Positions 54,407 to 62,872 of a stretch of 64,000 bases of DNA are shown here, piece after piece. Origin of the DNA: Methylomarinum vadi (lineage in GTDB: Bacteria > Pseudomonadota > Gammaproteobacteria > Methylococcales > Methylomonadaceae); assembly GCF_000733935.1 (NCBI RefSeq), contig NZ_JPON01000001.1, forward strand, positions 1,674,001 to 1,738,000, in the 5' to 3' direction. Every line of letters begins with the position of its first letter. The stretch's first letter is position 1. Both the position numbers and the translations under genes were made by a program. The notes under the pieces were generated by a model that did no database searches, was not told where the DNA came from, and was given only the letters and a program-made list of their open reading frames with translations.

Positions 54407-55513
54407 TCAAGGTGTTCGTAGCCGTCTTGCTCTACAAAAATCCCTCAATTGAGCCTCGTTGGGCCATGCCGGCATAAAAGGGAAACTATCGAGTATTTCG
54501 ACGCACTTGGCGAAATCCCTGAAAGCCCAGTGATCTTGTCTTTCGTAAAGGAAACAGCCGCTGGGAACTCCCGCCACGGACGGATTGTCACCATCCGCGT
54601 AGTAAACGAGCATATGGCGGTTATGATGATGTTCTTGGGCGGTGGTTAAGACACTGCGAATTCTGCCTGCTCCCAAACGTCCCATGGCAGGGAAAAGAGT
54701 AGTGTAGAAGCCGATTCGATAATCGACAATTCTGTTGATCGTCAGCGATAAGGCCACTTCCAATAGCGAATGGTGTCCTCCCGCAACGATGGTAGCCAAT
54801 GGTAGAAGTTGAAAAACGGGGTCACCGCCGGTGTGAATCGCAAATCTTTCCATAAAGTAGATGCTATCAGTCGTCGTGCCGGAAATGTCAGCCAGGGGTA
54901 CTAAGCCAAAAACTTGATCCACCCGATTTACCGTACTCTTATCCAGCAATTTGAAGCGGGCGGCTCCGCCTTGTTGGGAGATCAGAAAACTATGTACATC
55001 TGAAGTGGATTGTAGGCCCGGTTGGATACTCGTCCGTTGTCGACCATAACCGGCAGCAGGATTTTTGTTCCAACGATCTGATCCGCCTCGGTAACTGGAT
55101 TTTATACTGTCTTGAAGGGAATAATCGCCTCGCGGACCAGCTGCGCCGCGAGCCCCAAGCGCTCCGCCTTTTTCAATAAATTCTCCATACAATCTGATCA
55201 GATCCGAACAGTCCTGAGCGTCTAATTGCTCGACCTGAATGGAATTGAAGCCAGCCGGATATTTTTTGCAGAGTTGGACGATATTGATTTGCGACTGCCA
55301 AGCCTGGGTAACGGCGGCACTGGCAATGGGAGACGATCTTTTCAACTCTCTTAATTCATCCAGAACCTCCCTCGCCATGATGCGAAGATGATCGATCAAC
55401 CCTGCCGTATTTGAGTTAAAAATCTCTAACAATTCCCATGAGAGCTGGGTTTCGAGCCGTTGTTTCTGGTTAATCCACTCATGTACCGTATTTGGATCGT
55501 TTACGTTAATCAT
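54407..55513 (-). CDS. Unrecognised 368-aa protein
   Basis: About 368 aa from the ATG at 55511-55513, with AAGGTGAGG just upstream; a GTG three codons earlier is the alternative. It has a helical N-terminal part (QKQRLETQLSWELLEIFNS..., about 1-130), a Gly/Ala/Arg-rich hinge (GGALGARGAAGPRGDYS, about 115-131) and a C-terminal mixed domain with Gly-His-His and HHHNRH clusters. No signal peptide or membrane span. I recognise no family. An IS1380 element is inserted just upstream of it. Confidence 0.6.
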   Translation of the reverse strand: MINVNDPNTVHEWINQKQRLETQLSWELLEIFNSNTAGLIDHLRIMAREVLDELRELKRSSPIASAAVTQAWQSQINIVQLCKKYPAGFNSIQVEQLDAQDCSDLIRLYGEFIEKGGALGARGAAGPRGDYSLQDSIKSSYRGGSDRWNKNPAAGYGRQRTSIQPGLQSTSDVHSFLISQQGGAARFKLLDKSTVNRVDQVFGLVPLADISGTTTDSIYFMERFAIHTGGDPVFQLLPLATIVAGGHHSLLEVALSLTINRIVDYRIGFYTTLFPAMGRLGAGRIRSVLTTAQEHHHNRHMLVYYADGDNPSVAGVPSGCFLYERQDHWAFRDFAKCVEILDSFPFMPAWPNEAQLRDFCRARRLRTP

Positions 55514-55607
55514 TTGCCTCACCTTATGCTAGTGGCCAAAAGAAAAAAGCGCTTAACTCATGCAAGTTAATTTTTCTGCTTTTAGGTCGAGGTCGTCATC
55601 GCCTTAG

Positions 55608-57189
55608 CCCGAATATTTCATGATAGAGGCGGGCAAGTTTGTTGATATTTGATAAAATTCAGTTACTTATATTGAATTTAACCAACAACTTGCCCATGAC
55701 AAATTGTACTCCAGCTCAGATAGAATTTCCTCCCTTAAAACGCCGTAAAATAGACGCCCAATTCAGTGGTGGAGCGATCACCAGTGATGGCGGTGTGCTG
55801 TTGTTAAGAGCGATTGACCAGCAATTAGGATTAACCGAACGGATAGCGGCGCAGATTCCTGACGCCAGAGCCCCTGACCGCGTGCAACACTCTGTGATCA
55901 ACCTGCTCCGTCAACGGGTTTATGGCTTGGCGTGTGGGTATGAGGATTTGAATGATCATGACACGCTCAGAAATGATATCGCCTTTCAGACGGCGGTGGA
56001 AAAGGATCAGACATTGGGCAGCCGATCCACCTTGTGCCGGTTTGAGCAGCAGGCGGATCGCGCCTTGATGTGGCGAGTTCATGAGGAGTTGCTGGCACAG
56101 TTTATCGCTTCGTATGAGACACCGCCGAAATCGTTGATCCTGGATTTCGACGCCACCGACGATCCGGTTCATGGCGAACAGGACGGACGTTTTTTTCATG
56201 GCTACTATCGGCACTATTGTTTCCTGCCGTTGTATGTCTTTTGCGGCCATCACTGCTTGGTCAGTTATCTACGTCCCAGCAATATTGATGGCGCCAAGCA
56301 CAGCTGGGCGATTCTGGCTTTGCTGGTTCGGCGCTTGCGTCAGGCTTGGCCGGACGTTGACATCACGTTTCGCGGCGATGGCGGTTTTTGTCGCCATAAG
56401 ATGCTGAGTTGGTGCGAGCGGCATCGCGTTCACTATATTGTCGGGTTGGCCAAAAATAAACGCTTAACGCGCTTAAGCCAACCCTGGATTGAACAAGCCC
56501 GGCAACAGTTCCAAAGCGAACAGCAGAAACAGCGTCTCTTTACCGATTTCCACTATAAAGCCGGCACCTGGAAACGCCGACGCCGTGTCATTCTTAAGGC
56601 CGAACACATGAGCCAAGGGAGTAATCCCCGCTATGTCGTAACCAATCTGGGCGGCGATGTACAAACACTCTATGAAACCGTTTACTGTGCGCGAGGCGAC
56701 ATGGAAAACCGGATTAAAGAGCAACAATTGGATCTGTTTGCCGACCGCACCAGTTGCAGCCTGTGGTGGCCGAATCAGTTTCGTTTGCTGTTATCCACCT
56801 TGGCCTATACCCTGATCCAGGCGATTCGCCGAATCGCCCTCAACAACACCGAACTAGCAACAGCCACTTGCGCCACCATTCGCCTGAAATTGTTTAAAAT
56901 CGGTGCCGTCATCATTCGTAACACCCGTCGTATTCGACTGCTGTTCAGCAGTCAGTATCCGTTTCAATCCTTGTTTAAATCCGTTTGTCAGCGCCTGTGC
57001 CCTGATTAGTACAAACAAAGTGCTGTGCCCGGCACGCTGATAAACAATGGGGTAAGGGGAAGTTGCGCCTGAAAAACGGAAATCAACGCTTAATTCCCTT
57101 TTTGACCGCTCAATTTCTCCTTACGATCGCATGTTTTAAAACAAACGAGGGTTTCGATAGGGTTTCAAGGGACTGATGAAATATCCGGG
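55608..57189 (+). mobile_element. IS1380-family insertion sequence, intact
   Basis: 1582 bp. Ends: CCCGAATATTTCATGA on the left and, read on the other strand, CCCGGATATTTCATCA on the right, a 16-bp imperfect terminal inverted repeat. It is flanked on both sides by the 4-bp direct repeat TTAG (55604-55607 and 57190-57193), a target-site duplication. The single transposase gene inside is full length, so the element looks recent and potentially active. Confidence 0.9.
55696..57009 (+). CDS. IS1380-family transposase
   Basis: 437 aa from the ATG at 55696. DDE transposase of the IS1380 (DDE_Tnp_1) type: GGAITSDGGVLLLRAIDQQL near the N-terminus, the first catalytic Asp in LILDFDATDDPVHG, the second in ITFRGDGGFCRHKML and the final Glu in CARGDMENRIKEQQLDLFADRTS, a well conserved stretch. 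No frameshift or stop. It ends 180 bases before the right inverted repeat. Confidence 0.92.
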   Translation: MTNCTPAQIEFPPLKRRKIDAQFSGGAITSDGGVLLLRAIDQQLGLTERIAAQIPDARAPDRVQHSVINLLRQRVYGLACGYEDLNDHDTLRNDIAFQTAVEKDQTLGSRSTLCRFEQQADRALMWRVHEELLAQFIASYETPPKSLILDFDATDDPVHGEQDGRFFHGYYRHYCFLPLYVFCGHHCLVSYLRPSNIDGAKHSWAILALLVRRLRQAWPDVDITFRGDGGFCRHKMLSWCERHRVHYIVGLAKNKRLTRLSQPWIEQARQQFQSEQQKQRLFTDFHYKAGTWKRRRRVILKAEHMSQGSNPRYVVTNLGGDVQTLYETVYCARGDMENRIKEQQLDLFADRTSCSLWWPNQFRLLLSTLAYTLIQAIRRIALNNTELATATCATIRLKLFKIGAVIIRNTRRIRLLFSSQYPFQSLFKSVCQRLCPD

Positions 57190-57271
57190 TTAGACTTTTT
57201 TGATAAATTTCTAATTCAGGAAAACAACGTCCACTTCTTTTTCAGATTCGTACAGCAAAAACCTCTTGTCC

Positions 57272-57667
57272 TCATTTTTTCAACCCATACAAACTGATCA
57301 ACAAGACCGCTTCGTCGCGGCTCAAGCCGCATTCCCGAACCAGCTCTTCCGGGCCGGCACCGCGATGAATTCGTTGTATCGCGGAATGATAGGAATGGGA
57401 TGAATGATTGTCCTGCGGTTCTTGCCTTTCCGTTTGCGCCAGTTTGGTGGCGATGTCCTTGAGCCGTTCGTCGTTTCCTTGCAGCCGGTTGTCGACCGAT
57501 ACGGCGGCCGAACAAATACCGGCAATGTCCTTGCTATTGCGGCCGACGACCTGCTCCAGTTCCCGGCAAACCCGTTTCAATTTGTTGTGCTCGACGAACA
57601 ACCAGAACAATAGAGCGAACATAACGATAAGCATGGCCAGCGTCGCGGCCAACAGGATTTCACTCAT
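57272..57667 (-). CDS. DUF2802 membrane protein of the chemotaxis operon
   Basis: 131 aa. An N-terminal membrane span (LLAATLAMLIVMFALLFWLF, about 5-24) is followed by a coiled-coil region and a C-terminal helix-turn-helix-like RIHRGAGPEELVRECGLSRDEAVLLISLYG, the DUF2802 signature. In pseudomonads and relatives this gene follows cheW at the end of the fli/che locus, as here. Its ATG overlaps the stop of the preceding 55-aa ORF (TAATG). Confidence 0.8.
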   Translation of the reverse strand: MSEILLAATLAMLIVMFALLFWLFVEHNKLKRVCRELEQVVGRNSKDIAGICSAAVSVDNRLQGNDERLKDIATKLAQTERQEPQDNHSSHSYHSAIQRIHRGAGPEELVRECGLSRDEAVLLISLYGLKK

Positions 57668-57834
57668 TACACTCTTTCATCGATATGTTGTACCGGCTCG
57701 CCATTGTTTTCCCGCTCGATTTCGTCCTTTTCTTTCTTAGGCGGCCGCTCTTCCCCGCGGCGTTTGTCATCGCTCTCGATACGGCGCGGCCGAATAATCG
57801 GACTGCTGGGCGTCAGTGGCGTTATCTCGGCCAT
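57667..57834 (-). CDS. Small charged protein (55 aa) between cheW and DUF2802
   Basis: ATG at 57832-57834, stop TAA at 57667-57669 overlapping the next start by one base. The product begins MAEITPLTPSSPIIRPRRIE and continues as a highly charged Arg/Lys/Glu-rich stretch (DDKRRGEERPPKKEKDEIERE), probably disordered. The overlap with DUF2802 and the 59-base gap to cheW support a real translated gene in the chemotaxis operon. Function unknown. Confidence 0.6.
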   Translation of the reverse strand: MAEITPLTPSSPIIRPRRIESDDKRRGEERPPKKEKDEIERENNGEPVQHIDERV

Positions 57835-57893
57835 AATCACCTCTTTACGATACGATTGCCGTAACCTATCTCCGATCAGGGCAAGGCCGGCGG

Positions 57894-58367
57894 TTAAAAT
57901 AAATCCAGTTCCGCTTTTTCCTCGTCGTTGAGGAATTTGTTTAAATCGACCAGGATAAGCAATTCGTCATCGCGGCTGGTCACGCCTTGGATATACTTGG
58001 AACTCTCTTCGTTGCCGACATTCGGTGCCGTTTCGATTTCCGAGGCCCGCATCTCGACCACTTCCGCCACGCTATCTACCAATATACCGATAATATGGTC
58101 TTCGGTTTCGATAATCACGATCCTGGAGGCATCGTCCGGTTCCTTAGACGACAAGCCGAAGCGATTACGGGTGTCGATGACGGTGACGACATTGCCACGC
58201 AAATTGATAATGCCCAAGACATAGGAAGGCGCGCCAGGAACCGGCGCTATTTCGGTGATTCGCAGAACTTCCTGAACCTGCATGACATTGATGCCGTACT
58301 TCTCGTCGCCGAGACAAAAAGTCACCCATTGCATGACCGGATCGTTTTGTTTGTTATCTTCACTCAT
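57894..58367 (-). CDS. cheW: Chemotaxis coupling protein CheW
   Basis: 157 aa. It links chemoreceptors to the CheA kinase in the cytoplasmic array. CheW signature: WVTFCLGDEKYGINVMQVQEVLRITEIAPVP, then GIINLRGNVVTVIDTRNRFGL, ILVDSVAEVVEM and DELLILVDLNKFL. It is downstream of the larger CheW-domain gene; a MITE lies in the 171-base gap between them. Confidence 0.95.
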   Translation of the reverse strand: MSEDNKQNDPVMQWVTFCLGDEKYGINVMQVQEVLRITEIAPVPGAPSYVLGIINLRGNVVTVIDTRNRFGLSSKEPDDASRIVIIETEDHIIGILVDSVAEVVEMRASEIETAPNVGNEESSKYIQGVTSRDDELLILVDLNKFLNDEEKAELDLF

Positions 58368-58393
58368 CTTTTCGGATCCACTATTGATGTTAA

Positions 58394-58538
58394 CCCAGCT
58401 TTGTCAATGGTGTGCAATAAGTCTTCAAGCCATTGATTAATATACATTAAAAACCAAACCACTTTTCTTGTTTGTAGTGCCATAAAATAATTTATTCATT
58501 ATTTATCAATATTTACAAGCTCCAATAACAACGCTGGA
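58394..58538. mobile_element. 145-bp MITE, copy 2
   Basis: 145 bp, roughly 85 percent identical by eye to 23345-23490, with ends CCCAGCTTTGT and (reverse strand) TCCAGCGTTGT. It is flanked by the target duplication TTAA on both sides. The right-hand TTAA contains the stop codon of the upstream CheW-domain gene, so the element inserted exactly at the end of that gene without disrupting it, between two cheW-type genes. Confidence 0.87.
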
Positions 58539-59273
58539 TTAAAGTCTCGCTTTCCGATGCGGCACCAGTTGTTGCACATCGATAACGGCCGTTAGTTCCT
58601 CGATCACCGTACCGATCAGCCATGGCCTTTTTTCCCGCAACGTGCGCCATCTGACTTTATCCGGCTGCAAGCGGCTGATCGACAATATTTCGTCACAAGC
58701 CAAACCCCAACGCCCGTCGCCGGTAATCAAAATACGTTGAAACGGATTCGTTTCCAAATCGCGCTGACCTCCCCGGCTTTTGCCATAAAGCAATTGCCCG
58801 GTATCCAACACGCCGATGCGGCCTTCATGCTCATCCAACAAGCCCATAAACCAGGAAGGTTGCCCCGGTATCTTGGTCGGTTGCCGCTCGATCTTTATCG
58901 TTCTCAACAACTCCGTCAACGGCGTTGCCAAAATTAACTGATCGACCTTAAAGAACAAAGCCTGAAATTCCTGTTGCGCCCATTCCGGCATGACCGACAA
59001 ATATTGCGGCTTTACCTCAATCTCGTCGGCAACACAAACCGGCAATTGCGGCGCGATTTCCGCCACAGGCGGCACTCGTTCGAATAAAGGCCGAATTTTC
59101 TCGTTCTGGACCAATGGCTTCGCAGCATCCTTTTGCAGGCGCCTGACCTTGTCCCCACCCTTTGCCGTGAATTCGGTTTCCGACTCCGGAATGTCCTCAA
59201 GCAAGGTTCGCAGGTAGATATCCAGCGCCAGTTCCTGATGGACCACCTGTTGCCCGCGTTTGTCATGTTTCAT
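58539..59273 (-). CDS. Larger CheW-domain protein
   Basis: 244 aa from the ATG at 59271-59273. The N-terminal 100 residues are variable and charged; the C-terminal part is CheW-like (FFKVDQLILATPLTELLRTIKIERQ, WFMGLLDEHEGRIGVLDTGQLLYG, ...GDGRWGLACDEILSISRLQPDKVRW). Many polar flagellates carry such a second CheW between parA and cheW. Its ATG overlaps the parA stop by one base. The MITE at 58394 begins exactly at its stop codon. Confidence 0.85.
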   Translation of the reverse strand: MKHDKRGQQVVHQELALDIYLRTLLEDIPESETEFTAKGGDKVRRLQKDAAKPLVQNEKIRPLFERVPPVAEIAPQLPVCVADEIEVKPQYLSVMPEWAQQEFQALFFKVDQLILATPLTELLRTIKIERQPTKIPGQPSWFMGLLDEHEGRIGVLDTGQLLYGKSRGGQRDLETNPFQRILITGDGRWGLACDEILSISRLQPDKVRWRTLREKRPWLIGTVIEELTAVIDVQQLVPHRKARL

Positions 59274-60076
59274 CAAGATATCGCCACTTTTTTGTCGTGC
59301 CGCTGCTCATCCAGCAATAAAAGTTCCAACAATTCAGTATAAGCCTGGGCGGCCCTGGATTCCTTGGCAAACAACGACACCGGCGTTGCCGCCTGGCTGG
59401 CTTCGCGGATTTTGGTGTCGACCGGAATGAAAGATTTCCACACATTATCCGGATATTTCAGACGCAATGAAATCAGGCTTTCACGCGCGGCTTTGGTGCG
59501 CCTGTCGAACATCGTCGGCACGATCGTATAATGCGGATTCGTCTTGCGCGATTTGAACACCATGCCGATCGTATGCAGCATGCGATCCAAGCCCTTCAAC
59601 GCCAGAAATTCGGCCAATACCGGAATGATCAAGTGATCGCAGGCCGCCAACGCGTTAATCATCAACACCCCCAACATCGGCGGACTGTCGATCAAGACAT
59701 AGTCATAATTTCCTGAGACTTGTTTTAACGAAGAAGCGACCACCATGCCCATGCCGCCCATCGCCGCAACCTGGCGGTCCAACGTCGCAATGGCGGTCGA
59801 GGCCGGCAACACCGACAAACCGTCGAATTCCGTCGCGACGATATAAGGTTCGGCACTCAGATTTTTTTTCTTCAGACTGGCGTCATGGAATAGATTGTAA
59901 ACACTGGCGCGCGTCTCGTCGGGATTCATCTTGAAATAGCTGGTCAAAGAACCGTGCGGATCGAGATCGACCAGCAACGTCCTGAATCCCCAGGACGACA
60001 ACAGGCCGCCCAGGGTGACCACGGTCGTGGTCTTCCCGACTCCGCCTTTCTGATTCGATACCGACCATACTTTCAT
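59273..60076 (-). CDS. ParA-family ATPase of the chemotaxis locus (ParC-like)
   Basis: 267 aa from the ATG at 60074-60076; a TTG two codons upstream opens the frame. The deviant Walker A is QKGGVGKTTTVVTLG, and the Walker B-like YDYVLIDSPPMLGVLMI follows. In polar flagellates a ParA in this gene position localises the chemoreceptor array to the pole, so the same is inferred here. Located between motB/motD and the CheW pair. Confidence 0.9.
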   Translation of the reverse strand: MKVWSVSNQKGGVGKTTTVVTLGGLLSSWGFRTLLVDLDPHGSLTSYFKMNPDETRASVYNLFHDASLKKKNLSAEPYIVATEFDGLSVLPASTAIATLDRQVAAMGGMGMVVASSLKQVSGNYDYVLIDSPPMLGVLMINALAACDHLIIPVLAEFLALKGLDRMLHTIGMVFKSRKTNPHYTIVPTMFDRRTKAARESLISLRLKYPDNVWKSFIPVDTKIREASQAATPVSLFAKESRAAQAYTELLELLLLDEQRHDKKVAIS

Positions 60077-60088
60077 AATCAACTTGCC

Positions 60089-60952
60089 TTAGGGCTCGGA
60101 AACCGTAGCGCCGTTATCCTCGGATGCCCGCTCGAAATTAAGGACTTTGGCCCTTTCGTCATCATCCATGCCGTAACGGGCAAAAGCCTGCGACATCAGT
60201 ACCAACACGACGCGGCGATTTTTGAATCGTCCGCTGACAGTATTATTATCGGCAATCGGATGGAATTCTCCATACCCCACCGCCGACAAGCGGGTGGCGG
60301 GCACGCGACTGTTAACCAACTCCCTGACGACACTGGTCGCCCGCGCCGCCGACAAATCCCAATTGGAGGGAAACTCGACGGTATCGATCGGGACATTATC
60401 GGTATGGCCTTCGACATTGACAACATTAGGCAATCGCCTGATCACATCGGCCACTTTGTGTATCACCGGTACCGCCTTGGGGGACAGTGCCGCCTCGCCG
60501 CTGGCAAACAGCAATTCGCTGTTCATTTCCAGCTCGACCCAAAAGTCGTGCCGTTTCACTTCGACCAAGTCTTCTTCGATATAGGGCTCGAGCACGGCCT
60601 CCAGATCGTTCGACACCCGCAGCAGTTGTCTTCTTTCCTGCAAAATTTCCTCACTCAACCGCTGCCGTTTCAATTCTTCCTCGGCGGTCGGATTATCGAG
60701 CTCAATTGGTTGCATGACCGTGGGCGGATTGCCCACATTGATCGGTTGCGTCGCCTTCAAGGCTTTTTCTTCATGGCGAAACGCTTCGTCCAGCGCTTCG
60801 GACAGGCTCTCGTATTTTTTGCTATTTACCGAAGAAATCGAATACATGACGACAAAAAAAGCGAACAACAGCGTGATAAAGTCGGCATAGGAAACCAGCC
60901 AGCGTTCATGGTTTTGCGGTTCCTCGGGAAGCGGTTTTCTTCGTCTTGCCAT
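60089..60952 (-). CDS. motD: Flagellar motor protein MotB/MotD
   Basis: 287 aa. One N-terminal span WLVSYADFITLLFAFFVVMYS, with the conserved proton-path Asp in YADF, a coiled linker and a C-terminal OmpA/PAL peptidoglycan-binding domain (NVEGHTDNVPID, NWDLSAARATSVVREL, SAVGYGEF). It is the stator partner of the upstream MotA homologue. Named MotD by position, as in pseudomonads where this second stator lies in the che operon; sequence alone cannot separate MotB from MotD. Confidence 0.88.
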   Translation of the reverse strand: MARRRKPLPEEPQNHERWLVSYADFITLLFAFFVVMYSISSVNSKKYESLSEALDEAFRHEEKALKATQPINVGNPPTVMQPIELDNPTAEEELKRQRLSEEILQERRQLLRVSNDLEAVLEPYIEEDLVEVKRHDFWVELEMNSELLFASGEAALSPKAVPVIHKVADVIRRLPNVVNVEGHTDNVPIDTVEFPSNWDLSAARATSVVRELVNSRVPATRLSAVGYGEFHPIADNNTVSGRFKNRRVVLVLMSQAFARYGMDDDERAKVLNFERASEDNGATVSEP

Positions 60953-60956
60953 CTCG

Positions 60957-61700
60957 TCAATCCAATAAAAAGCCGGACAATTTCAGTTCGATATTCCGGG
61001 GGTTCTCGCCTTCGGCGATCGCGGTAATACCCTCCATCATCATCTCTTCGGCCTTGGAAATCAACAAGACTTGGGCCTTTAATTTATTGGCAACCGGCAA
61101 AAACAATAAATTGGCCAGACCAACGCCGTAGATGGTGGCGACAAAGGCGGTGGCAATTCCGGCCCCCAATAATTCAGGATTGGCCAGATTCTGCATGACG
61201 TGAATCAAGCCGATAACGGCACCGATAATGCCGATCGTCGGCGAATAACCGCCCATGGCGCTATAGACATTGGCCGCCTGCAAATCCAGATGCTCCCGGG
61301 TCGAGATATCGACTTCGAGACAATCCCGGATCACATCCGGTTCATTGCCGTCCACCAATAGCTGCAAGCCTTTTTTAGCGAAACCGTCTTGTTCCAGCTC
61401 GATGATGCCTTCCAAACCGAGCAACCCTTCCTTGCGCGCCAACGCGCTCCACTCGACGATTTTTTTGATCTTCGCCCGGAGCGGAATTTGCAGTGGCGCG
61501 ACCACCCAGCGTGAAATCTTGATACTTTGCCAAAATACCTTGGGGGGGAAATGCAATAATGTCGCGCCCAACGTTCCGCCGATGACGATAATCAGGGCGT
61601 GGGCATTCAACAGGAAAGCGAATTCACCTCCTCCCAGCGAGTTACCGGCGATGATCGCGGCAAACCCGATGATGACTCCAATAATGCTAAGAATATCCAT
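60957..61700 (-). CDS. motC: Flagellar motor protein MotA/MotC
   Basis: 247 aa, four membrane spans (for example ILSIIGVIIGFAAIIAGNSL and NAHALIIVIGGTLGATLLHF at the start, GYSPTIGIIGAVIGLIHVM and ATAFVATIYGVGLANLLFLPV later). The MotA family loop with EGLLGLEGIIE is present. Forms the ion-conducting stator with the downstream MotB homologue. ATG overlaps the cheB stop by one base. Confidence 0.9.
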   Translation of the reverse strand: MDILSIIGVIIGFAAIIAGNSLGGGEFAFLLNAHALIIVIGGTLGATLLHFPPKVFWQSIKISRWVVAPLQIPLRAKIKKIVEWSALARKEGLLGLEGIIELEQDGFAKKGLQLLVDGNEPDVIRDCLEVDISTREHLDLQAANVYSAMGGYSPTIGIIGAVIGLIHVMQNLANPELLGAGIATAFVATIYGVGLANLLFLPVANKLKAQVLLISKAEEMMMEGITAIAEGENPRNIELKLSGFLLD

Positions 61701-62755
61701 CAGCTTAATTTGTTAAATTCGAAAGCGATTTCCTCGAGGCTATACACATGATCGGCCAAATCGGCCTCGACTATCGCTCTCGGCATACCGTAAATGGTGC
61801 TGCTGGCTTCGTCCTGCGCCCAGATTTCCGCACCTCCGCGTTTTAACTGCTCCGCCCCCTTCTTGCCATCCGAACCCATGCCGGTCAACACCACGGCTAT
61901 CACTCTCCCGACATTCTGCCGCGCCACCGAAGCAAAGGTAATGTCCACGCACGGACTGTAAATTTCTCCCGCCTGCTTGCGGCGTAAGCTGACGCTTTGC
62001 TTACCGTATTGGCTATGCACTTCCATTTGCATTCCCCCCGGCCCCAACAACGCCAGCCCCGGTTGCAACAGATCGCCGTCTGCGGCCTGCTTGACCCGAA
62101 TCTGACACAAATCATTCAAACGGTCGGCAAAGCTCTTGGTGAAACTTTCCGGCATGTGCTGCAACAACAGAATCGGCATGGAGCAATGCGCCGGGATATG
62201 CGTCAATATTTTTTGCATGGCGACCGGTCCGCCGGTGGAAGCCGCTATCAAAAGCAAATCGGGTCGCAATTTATCCCGTTTTGACGCAAAACTTCGGCTG
62301 GGAGAAGCTGGCATCGGTTTATTATTGACGGTCGCGGCCTGCCTTCTGATTTTCGACGCCTGCTGGGCCACGATCCGAATTCTCCGGCGCAACAAGCGCT
62401 TGGCCATTTCCCGGTCGGCATCGATGTCGTCCAACTGCTTCGGCAGGAAATCGATGGCTCCCGCATTCAAAGCATCCAGGGTCGCCTGCGCACCGATCCG
62501 CGTGGCTATCGAAAACATCAAAATCGGCGCCGGACACTCGCGCATGATCTGTTTGACCGCCGTAATACCGTCCATGACCGGCATTTCGACATCCATCGTG
62601 ATCACATCGGGTTCCAGTTCAGCCGCCTTTTTGACCGCCTCGCGGCCGTCACCGGCCACGCCGACGACTTGGTAAACCGGGTCTTCTTCCAGAATCTCCT
62701 GTATTCGCTTGCGGATGAATCTGGAATCATCGACAATCAATACCCGAATAGCCAT
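61700..62755 (-). CDS. cheB: Chemotaxis methylesterase CheB
   Basis: 351 aa. Receiver domain: LIVDDSRFIRKRIQ, phospho-acceptor in VITMDVEMPVMDG. The esterase domain has the Ser motif LLIAASTGGPVAMQKIL, the His motif PILLLQHMPESFT and the Asp motif LTGMGSDGKKGAEQLKRGGAEIWAQD. It demethylates receptors for adaptation. Start ATG at 62753-62755. The 117-base gap to cheA holds no gene. Confidence 0.95.
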   Translation of the reverse strand: MAIRVLIVDDSRFIRKRIQEILEEDPVYQVVGVAGDGREAVKKAAELEPDVITMDVEMPVMDGITAVKQIMRECPAPILMFSIATRIGAQATLDALNAGAIDFLPKQLDDIDADREMAKRLLRRRIRIVAQQASKIRRQAATVNNKPMPASPSRSFASKRDKLRPDLLLIAASTGGPVAMQKILTHIPAHCSMPILLLQHMPESFTKSFADRLNDLCQIRVKQAADGDLLQPGLALLGPGGMQMEVHSQYGKQSVSLRRKQAGEIYSPCVDITFASVARQNVGRVIAVVLTGMGSDGKKGAEQLKRGGAEIWAQDEASSTIYGMPRAIVEADLADHVYSLEEIAFEFNKLS

Positions 62756-62872
62756 CAGCCGCTTTCCTAATCGCCGGACACTCTGTTCGACAAGTCACGG
62801 GCATGACCATGATACCGAGCCGGCAAATGTCCCGCGGCTTCCAACGCCATTGCCATGGATCTTTCCACCGCC

